Positions 58,545 through 64,000 of a stretch of 64,000 bases of DNA are shown here, piece by piece (position 1 is the stretch's first letter; each line of letters opens with the position of its first letter). A program made the translations under genes and the position numbers. The notes below the pieces were generated by a model that saw nothing but the letters and a program-made list of their open reading frames with translations, had not been told where the DNA came from and made no database searches. This DNA comes from Treponema sp. GTDB taxonomy: Bacteria > Spirochaetota > Spirochaetia > Treponematales > Treponemataceae. The stretch is from the NCBI GenBank assembly GCA_016293495.1, contig JAEDED010000012.1, positions 1 through 64,000 of the forward strand, read 5' to 3'.

Positions 58545-58567
58545 TCAGTTTACGGGAGTATTAAAAT
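58539..58567 (+). promoter_or_regulatory. Rhomboid-gene promoter sharing its -35 with the ACT promoter
   Basis: Plus strand: TTGCAA (58539-58544), 17-nt spacer, TAAAAT (58562-58567), then 6 nt to the ATG. Hexamers and spacing are identical to the divergent minus-strand promoter. Confidence 0.75.
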
Positions 58568-58573
58568 CACATT

Positions 58574-59329
58574 ATGGGAAATAAATTCAAAATCAATATT
58601 CGTGTCAGCTACAATTCTCCGGTAATCCTTACATATTGTCTTTTATGTACTTTGATTCTCATTCTTGATACCTGTTTCAAAAGTGCAAATATTATTTCAA
58701 ACGTATTTACTGTTCCCGGAAATTTCCGTTCTGCAGAACCATTTTTGCCGTTTGATTTTTCTGCTGCCCTTGATTATTTAAAACTTTTCACTCATGTTTT
58801 CGGTCATGCAAGCTGGGAACATCTTGCCGGCAATATGGCCTTTATTCTTCTGATCGGACCGCTTCTCGAGGAACGTTACGGTTCTCTGAGCATTGCGCTT
58901 ATGATTCTCATTACTGCTTTTGTAACCGGAATCCTTAACGCCTGTCTTATTCCTGTTCCTTTGCTCGGCGCAAGTGGCGTTGCATTTATGCTCATCATTC
59001 TTTCATCGTTCACAAGTATTTCTAAAAATGAAATTCCACTGTCCTTCATTTTTGTCTTTGTGCTTTTTCTCGGTTCAGAAATTTTCATTAAAAAAGAAGC
59101 TTCGAATATCAGCGTGATTGCTCATGTCGCAGGAGGCTTGTGCGGAAGCATGTTTGGATTTCTTGTTGCACCAAAAAAATCAAAGCCTTCAAAAGAACCC
59201 CGTCAGAAGAAAAAACGCCATAGCTCAGATCCGATGGATAATATAGAAGAGATTTCCGGAGGAATTAAACCTGCACCTACAAAGAAAGAAGAAGAAGGCG
59301 AAATTGTTCTTGGAACAATTGAACTTTAA
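58574..59329 (+). CDS. Rhomboid-family intramembrane serine protease
   Basis: The 251-residue membrane protein has about six helices. The first helices are followed by FGHASWEHLAGNM, a typical HxxxNM-type motif. The catalytic Ser134 is in LLGASGVAFM and His184 is in VIAHVAGGLCG. Both are intact, so it should be active. The last 50 residues are polar and basic, probably cytoplasmic. There is no Shine-Dalgarno; the ATG lies 6 nt after the -10, so the mRNA is predicted to be leaderless. Confidence 0.92.
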   Translation: MGNKFKINIRVSYNSPVILTYCLLCTLILILDTCFKSANIISNVFTVPGNFRSAEPFLPFDFSAALDYLKLFTHVFGHASWEHLAGNMAFILLIGPLLEERYGSLSIALMILITAFVTGILNACLIPVPLLGASGVAFMLIILSSFTSISKNEIPLSFIFVFVLFLGSEIFIKKEASNISVIAHVAGGLCGSMFGFLVAPKKSKPSKEPRQKKKRHSSDPMDNIEEISGGIKPAPTKKEEEGEIVLGTIEL

Positions 59330-59359
59330 TTGACATTTAGGAAATTAAAAAGATACTAT
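59330..59359 (+). promoter_or_regulatory. Probable ilvD promoter
   Basis: TTGACA (59330-59335), 18-nt spacer and TACTAT (59354-59359). The leader is about 25 nt; no T-box or attenuator is present. Confidence 0.5.
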
Positions 59360-59388
59360 ATACTAACTATTTTTTCACGAGGTAGAAA

Positions 59389-61074
59389 ATGAAAAGCGAT
59401 AACGCAAAAAAAGGTGTTGCACGCGCACCACACCGCTCACTTTATTACGCATCAGGATACACTGATGAAGAATTAGCTCAGCCAATGGTTGGTATCATTT
59501 GTGCTAAAAACGAACTTATTCCTGGCCACATTGAACTTGACCGCATTTCAGAAGCTGTAAAAGCCGGCGTACGTATGGCTGGCGGTACTCCAGTTGAATT
59601 CCCTGCTATCGGTGTTTGTGACGGTATCGCTATGGGACACGAAGGAATGAAATATTCCCTCGTAACTCGCGAATTGATTGCTGATTCAGTTGAATGTGTT
59701 GCAAAGGCTCACCAGTTTGACGCTCTTGTAATGATTCCTAACTGTGACAAAATCGTTCCAGGTATGCTGATGGCTGCAGCTCGTCTCAACCTTCCAACAG
59801 TATTTGTATCTGGCGGTCCAATGATGCCAGGTCACCTTGCAGGAAACGATCCGTCAAATCCTTATTCAGGAAAAAATCTTTCTCTTACAGATATGTTCGA
59901 AGCTGTCGGCGGTCTTGCTGTTGGTAAAGTAACAGAAGAGCAGCTTAAAGAAATGGAACACAGAGCATGCCCAGGTTGTGGTGCCTGTTCGGGAATGTTC
60001 ACAGCTAACTCAATGAACTGTCTTACAGAAGTTTTGGGTCTCGGCCTTCCAGGAAACGGAACAATCCCAGCCGTAACTGGTGAACGCATTGCACTTGCAA
60101 AACATGCGGGTATGGCAGTTATGAATCTTTACAACAAAGGAATTACTGCTCGCCAGATGATGACTGCAGAAAACTTCAGAAACGGTCTTGCAGCAGACAT
60201 GGCTCTCGGCTGTTCTTCAAACACAATGCTTCACTTACCGGCAATCGCTCACGAAGCAGGAATCGACATCGACCTTCACGAAGTAAACGAAATCTCAAAC
60301 AGAACTCCAAACCTCTGTCACCTCGCTCCAGCAGGCCACACATTTATGTGTGAACTTGATGATGCCGGCGGTGTACAGGCAGTTCTCGCAGAACTTGCAA
60401 AGAAAAATCTCATCAATACTTCTTTGATTACTGCAACTGGTAAAACAATCGCAGAAAATATTGCAGGCGTTAAAAACCGCAATCCAGAAGTTCTTCGTCC
60501 GATTGAAAATCCATTCAGCGACAACGGTGGTATCGCAATCCTTTTCGGAAACCTTGCTCCAAACGGAACAGTTGTAAAACGTTCAGCTTGTGCAAAAGAA
60601 TTGATGCTCCACACAGGTCCTGCTCGTGTATTCAATGATGAATCAGAAGCAATGGAAGCTGTTCAGAAAGCTCAGATTAAAGCAGGTGACGTTGTTGTTA
60701 TCCGTTACGAAGGTCCAAAAGGCGGTCCTGGTATGCGCGAAATGCTCGCAGTTACTGCAGCTCTTGCAGGTCAGGGACTTGATAAAGAAGTTGCCCTCAT
60801 TACAGACGGACGTTTCTCTGGTGCAACTCGCGGTGCTTCTCTCGGACACTGTTCTCCAGAAGCTGCTGTAGGAGGCCCAATCGCTCTCGTTGAAGAAGGT
60901 GACATGATTACTCTTGATATCAACAACTATAAGATTCACCTTGATGTAAGCGATGAAGTTCTTGCAGAACGAAAAGCAAAATGGGTATGTCCTGAACCAA
61001 AAGTTAAGGAAGGTTACCTTGCTCGCTATGCTAAGCTTGTATCTTCTGCAGACAAAGGTGCAATTCTTCAGTAA
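59389..61074 (+). CDS. ilvD: Dihydroxy-acid dehydratase
   Basis: IlvD dehydrates dihydroxy-isovalerate and dihydroxy-methylvalerate in branched-chain amino acid synthesis; its product 2-oxoisovalerate is also the PanB substrate. The 561-residue protein has MIPNCDKIVPGMLMAAARL and CPGCGACSGMFTANSMNCL, whose cysteines hold the Fe-S cluster, plus YEGPKGGPGMREML and TDGRFSGATRG. ACGAGGT precedes the ATG. It stands alone, without other ilv genes in the window. Confidence 0.97.
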   Translation: MKSDNAKKGVARAPHRSLYYASGYTDEELAQPMVGIICAKNELIPGHIELDRISEAVKAGVRMAGGTPVEFPAIGVCDGIAMGHEGMKYSLVTRELIADSVECVAKAHQFDALVMIPNCDKIVPGMLMAAARLNLPTVFVSGGPMMPGHLAGNDPSNPYSGKNLSLTDMFEAVGGLAVGKVTEEQLKEMEHRACPGCGACSGMFTANSMNCLTEVLGLGLPGNGTIPAVTGERIALAKHAGMAVMNLYNKGITARQMMTAENFRNGLAADMALGCSSNTMLHLPAIAHEAGIDIDLHEVNEISNRTPNLCHLAPAGHTFMCELDDAGGVQAVLAELAKKNLINTSLITATGKTIAENIAGVKNRNPEVLRPIENPFSDNGGIAILFGNLAPNGTVVKRSACAKELMLHTGPARVFNDESEAMEAVQKAQIKAGDVVVIRYEGPKGGPGMREMLAVTAALAGQGLDKEVALITDGRFSGATRGASLGHCSPEAAVGGPIALVEEGDMITLDINNYKIHLDVSDEVLAERKAKWVCPEPKVKEGYLARYAKLVSSADKGAILQ

Positions 61075-61108
61075 TTCATCAAAAATTTAAAAAATCAGAA
61101 TTTTCTTA

Positions 61109-61142
61109 AAAACGGAATCTAAAAACGGATTCCGTTTTTTTT
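61109..61142 (+). terminator. Terminator after ilvD
   Basis: An 11-bp perfect stem, 61109-61119 with 61128-61138, with a T-run of eight that starts within the 3' arm. Confidence 0.88.
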
Positions 61143-61195
61143 ATACTTTTATATTTTTGCTATATGTAATAACATAAGAAATTGAGAGGTAAGTT

Positions 61196-61714
61196 GTGCT
61201 TAATTCAATAGTTAAACTTTTTCAGGCGCTCAATTCCAATAAGAGTTCCAGTGAAATTGCTCATGCATGTTGTATGGGTGTTATGCTCGGATTTATGCCA
61301 AAGAATAACGCCTTCTGGTATATTATTTTCTTTTTCTTTATGTTCGTAAGAATTAACAAAGGAACATATCTTGTAATTACAGCTCTTGTATCCTTGTTTG
61401 CATGGATGCTCGACCCAATGTTTAATTCCATCGGATATTTTGTTTTGACATATCCTCCACTGGAAGGTTTTTTCAGCTGGCTTTTTGATGTTCCTTTTGT
61501 AGGATTTACAAGATTTAATAATACAATTGTTATGGGCTCTTTTGTTTTTTCAATGCTGCTGTATATTCCGATTTTTGTATTGATTAAAATTCTTGTAAAA
61601 CTGTGGCGCAAAAAAATTGCAATCAAATTCGGGGATAGCGCAATCGTAAAATTTTTCCAGAAAATTCCTCTTATCAGAAAAATTATCGAAGTTAAATCGG
61701 AGATTGATCTATGA
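61196..61714 (+). CDS. TIGR03546/DUF2062-like membrane protein
   Basis: The 172-residue protein starts with an amphipathic region, then GVMLGFMPKNNAFWYIIFFF and further hydrophobic segments (three or four helices). This matches the TIGR03546 family (related to DUF2062), which occurs next to TIGR03545 in spirochaetes and some other bacteria. Function unknown. The GTG start follows GAGAGGT by 6 nt. Its TGA overlaps the next ATG (ATGA), so the pair is translationally coupled and may form a complex. Confidence 0.75.
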   Translation: MLNSIVKLFQALNSNKSSSEIAHACCMGVMLGFMPKNNAFWYIIFFFFMFVRINKGTYLVITALVSLFAWMLDPMFNSIGYFVLTYPPLEGFFSWLFDVPFVGFTRFNNTIVMGSFVFSMLLYIPIFVLIKILVKLWRKKIAIKFGDSAIVKFFQKIPLIRKIIEVKSEIDL

Positions 61715-64000
61715 GAAATAGTGCTGAAAATACAGAAGTTAAGAAAACAGATAAACATACAAAAAAAACTGCAGAAACTAAAGTGAAAAATCAGACTGCA
61801 GAAAATCAGAATGATGAAGCTCAGAATGACGAAGCTTTGCTCGACGAAGAAGATAAAAAACTTCCTAAGCTTGTTCCTGCATCAAAGCTTCCAAAAAATC
61901 TGAAGAAGCAGTATACAAAAAAGAAGCTCGATAAATTCCTTAAGAAAATTTACATCACAAAAGACAGAGCGATTGTTGAAGAATTATTTGTCCCTGTAAA
62001 AGACAAGGACGACTTGTATCATATTCCTCAGGACTTTGTAATTCCACGCGCAAAATTCAGCCGTGTAAAAAAAATCGGAAAAGATGTTGCATCGCAGAAA
62101 CTGTCGATCAAGTTCGTACCTTTGACTGCGACTGTAATTGCAATCGCAGTTGTCCTTATGCTCATCTTTGCATTCAAGAACTTTGTTGTAAAATGGCTTT
62201 TGACTCAAGGAATGCAGAAAGCGTTCGGCGCAAAGACTGATATTGCCTATGTTGATGTAGACCTTTTCGGTGCAAAAATCAGTGTTAGAAATCTTGATCA
62301 GGGATACAGAAATGATCCATGGAAGAATCTCTTTGAGCTTGATGAATTTACACTCGACTTTAATCTTACAGAACTTCTCCGCGGAAAAATTGACATTCAG
62401 AATGTTGCAGTAGAAGGAATCAACGTAATGACTCCACGTACAACTTCTGCTGAACTTCCTAAAGCAGCAAGCGGAAAAGACGGTTCGATTCCAGAGTTCT
62501 TTAACGAAAGAGCTCAGATTGCTGAACAGGCTGCCAAAGAAGAACTTCAGAAACTGTTCGATCAGTTCAATCCGGAGAACATGCTCAAGAATCTTGAGAG
62601 CCAGCTTGAAAGCCCTAAGGTTGCAAAAGAGGTTTACGAAACAGGTGATGCGCTTGTAAAAAAATGGCAGGCAAAACCTGAAGAAATGCAGAAAGAAATC
62701 CAGGAGTTCTCAAACAAGACAAATGAAATCATGAATGCTGACTGGTCTAATATGAACGATCCTGTAACTATCAAAAATAATATTACAAAGATTGACAGTG
62801 CTATTAAATACGGACAGAAAATCGTTGATGAAACAAAAAAAGTTGTTGATGAAGTTAAGTCTGATTCAAAGACAATCAAGGTTGCTTCTGAAAAAATAAA
62901 GAAAGCTCTCGATCACGATACAAAATTTGTAAACACAGAAGTTAAGAAAATTACAAGCTTCAAAATGGAAGACGGTATTAAGCTGATTTCAGGACCAATC
63001 AATACCATTGTTTATAAAACAGCCGGAAAATATTATCCGTACATAATGCAGCTTGTAAGCCTTTCAAAGCAGTCTAAATCTTCTTCAAGCGGAAGTCAGG
63101 CTGAAAAAGTTAAGGCATCTGAAAAATCTCAAGGTCATGAACGTCTTGCAGGTGTTGATGTTTACTATAAGAGAAATAATGTTCCGAAATTCCTTCTTGA
63201 ACGTTTATCTTGTTCAGGTGTTAACTGGTCAGGACTTGCAACAGAAATCAGTTCAGATATGGACGTTCGCGGAAAGCCTGCATTTGCAGAAGCAAAAATG
63301 TTTATCGAAGGACAGAATCATAAAGGCAATATCACTGTTGATGCAAGAACATTAACAGATCAGCCACTTGTAACTGTCAACTATGAAGGTGACAATTATC
63401 CGATTGCTTTCGAAGTTCCAGAATTTGCAATGTCTTCAAAATCAGAAATTACAGGACGCGGAACTATTAACGATAAAGGCGATGTAACACTCGGTGCCGG
63501 ATTAAATCTTAAAGGAATGAAATTCCAGACTCAGAAATTTGAACCTGAATACGCATATAATATTTATACCCGTGCACTTGATAAATTGACAGAAATGTCA
63601 CTTGATGTTGAATTGTTCTTTAACAGTGATCAGACATTTGATATGAAGCTTACAAGTGATGCAGATAAAAAGTTTGCACAGATTCTTAAAGAACTTATCA
63701 ATGAAGAAATTCAGTCGATCATCAAGCAGGCAACTGGCAAACTCAATGAACTTATTCAGGAACAGACAAAAGATGCAAATCTTAAGATTGAAGAATTCAT
63801 TGATATCGAAAACGGAATTAACGCAGAAAGTATTAAGCTTGATAAAATTCATAAACTTCTCGAAGAAAAGAAAGCCGAACTTACAAAAAAAATCTCACAA
63901 CAGGCTAAGTCATCAATCGGCGGAGCATTGGGAGAACAGACTGGCGGTGCTTTAGGAAATATTTTTGGCGGCGACAAAATTTCAAACCCATTAGGCAATG
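61711..64000 (+). CDS. TIGR03545-family protein (AsmA-like), 3' end outside the window
   Basis: At least 763 codons are present and the frame is open at the window end. The first 140 residues are polar and rich in Lys, Glu and Asn, followed by one membrane helix (about 147-170). The long periplasmic part has AsmA/DUF748-like features: IAYVDVDLFGAKISVRNLD, FTLDFNLTELLRGKIDIQNVAVEG. A coiled-coil region follows (about 265-400), then strand-rich repeats. Paired with TIGR03546, it may span the envelope like other AsmA-type bridge proteins; that role is inference. Confidence 0.75.
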   Translation, partial: MRNSAENTEVKKTDKHTKKTAETKVKNQTAENQNDEAQNDEALLDEEDKKLPKLVPASKLPKNLKKQYTKKKLDKFLKKIYITKDRAIVEELFVPVKDKDDLYHIPQDFVIPRAKFSRVKKIGKDVASQKLSIKFVPLTATVIAIAVVLMLIFAFKNFVVKWLLTQGMQKAFGAKTDIAYVDVDLFGAKISVRNLDQGYRNDPWKNLFELDEFTLDFNLTELLRGKIDIQNVAVEGINVMTPRTTSAELPKAASGKDGSIPEFFNERAQIAEQAAKEELQKLFDQFNPENMLKNLESQLESPKVAKEVYETGDALVKKWQAKPEEMQKEIQEFSNKTNEIMNADWSNMNDPVTIKNNITKIDSAIKYGQKIVDETKKVVDEVKSDSKTIKVASEKIKKALDHDTKFVNTEVKKITSFKMEDGIKLISGPINTIVYKTAGKYYPYIMQLVSLSKQSKSSSSGSQAEKVKASEKSQGHERLAGVDVYYKRNNVPKFLLERLSCSGVNWSGLATEISSDMDVRGKPAFAEAKMFIEGQNHKGNITVDARTLTDQPLVTVNYEGDNYPIAFEVPEFAMSSKSEITGRGTINDKGDVTLGAGLNLKGMKFQTQKFEPEYAYNIYTRALDKLTEMSLDVELFFNSDQTFDMKLTSDADKKFAQILKELINEEIQSIIKQATGKLNELIQEQTKDANLKIEEFIDIENGINAESIKLDKIHKLLEEKKAELTKKISQQAKSSIGGALGEQTGGALGNIFGGDKISNPLGN

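Noticed and set aside
59330..59388. T-box or leucine/isoleucine attenuator before ilvD
   Set aside because: The leader is only about 25 nt and has no hairpins or leader peptide.

Overview
The window looks like chromosomal DNA of a spirochaete, most likely a host-associated (gut or rumen type) Treponema. The case rests on the adjacent TIGR03546/TIGR03545-type gene pair, AT-rich coding sequence, a flagellar FliK/FlhB-C/FlgM-like cluster, a methyl-accepting chemotaxis protein, rubrerythrin, Cache-GGDEF signalling and a cellobiose phosphorylase. The genus is inferred from gene content and style; no rRNA is present to prove it. No prophage, CRISPR array or intact insertion sequence was seen. Mobile DNA is limited to small remnants near pgi.

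Layout. 0.1-2.4 kb: mraY and ychF. 2.5-6.6 kb: a compact pantothenate-to-CoA operon, panB-panC-coaC-coaB-coaX-panD, with separate coaB and coaC. 6.7-12.3 kb: a secreted EEP-family lipoprotein, an OmpA-domain protein, a PAS-GGDEF-EAL protein, azlCD and a small membrane protein. 12.3-14.5 kb: rplM-rpsI behind a structured leader, recX and an HTH-receiver protein. 14.6-17.2 kb (minus): CYTH, DUF975-like and sppA operon. 17.3-24.1 kb: cellobiose phosphorylase, an NSS transporter, a 2-hydroxyacid dehydrogenase and a SulP transporter. 24.2-28.1 kb: a PadR/HAAS/PspC envelope-stress-like operon, an ATP-grasp ligase and pgeF. 28.1-32.9 kb: a ROK regulator, ybaK, a methyltransferase and a Cache-GGDEF protein. 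32.9-38.4 kb: rpsP-khpA-rimM-trmD-rplS, then FliK-like, FlhB-C-like, yraN and small genes. 38.5-39 kb: tRNA-Leu, a 19-bp tandem array and a small repetitive ORF. 39-48 kb: an MCP, M18 aminopeptidase, TatD, pgi with a broken copy of its own 3' end, argR, a Pmp3-like peptide and rubrerythrin. 48-58.2 kb: mutS2, a lipoprotein and an AddB/AddA-like helicase-nuclease pair. 58.2-64 kb: an ACT-domain protein, rhomboid, ilvD and the TIGR03546/TIGR03545 pair, the last cut by the window end.

Most striking pattern. Several genes have no Shine-Dalgarno sequence and carry a good -35/-10 promoter (always 17-bp spacing) whose -10 ends only 6-8 nt before the start codon. This predicts leaderless mRNAs. Strong cases are the GGDEF-EAL gene, the CYTH operon, the ROK gene, and the divergent ACT/rhomboid pair. 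In that pair one palindromic TTGCAA serves as the -35 of both promoters. Other genes in the same window have normal GGAGG-type sites, so two initiation modes seem to coexist. Other noteworthy structures are an rplM promoter whose -35 overlaps the loop of the upstream terminator, a PadR-gene promoter overlaid by a large dyad, tandem ARG boxes before argR, and an 87-bp palindromic insertion inside a duplicated pgi tail.
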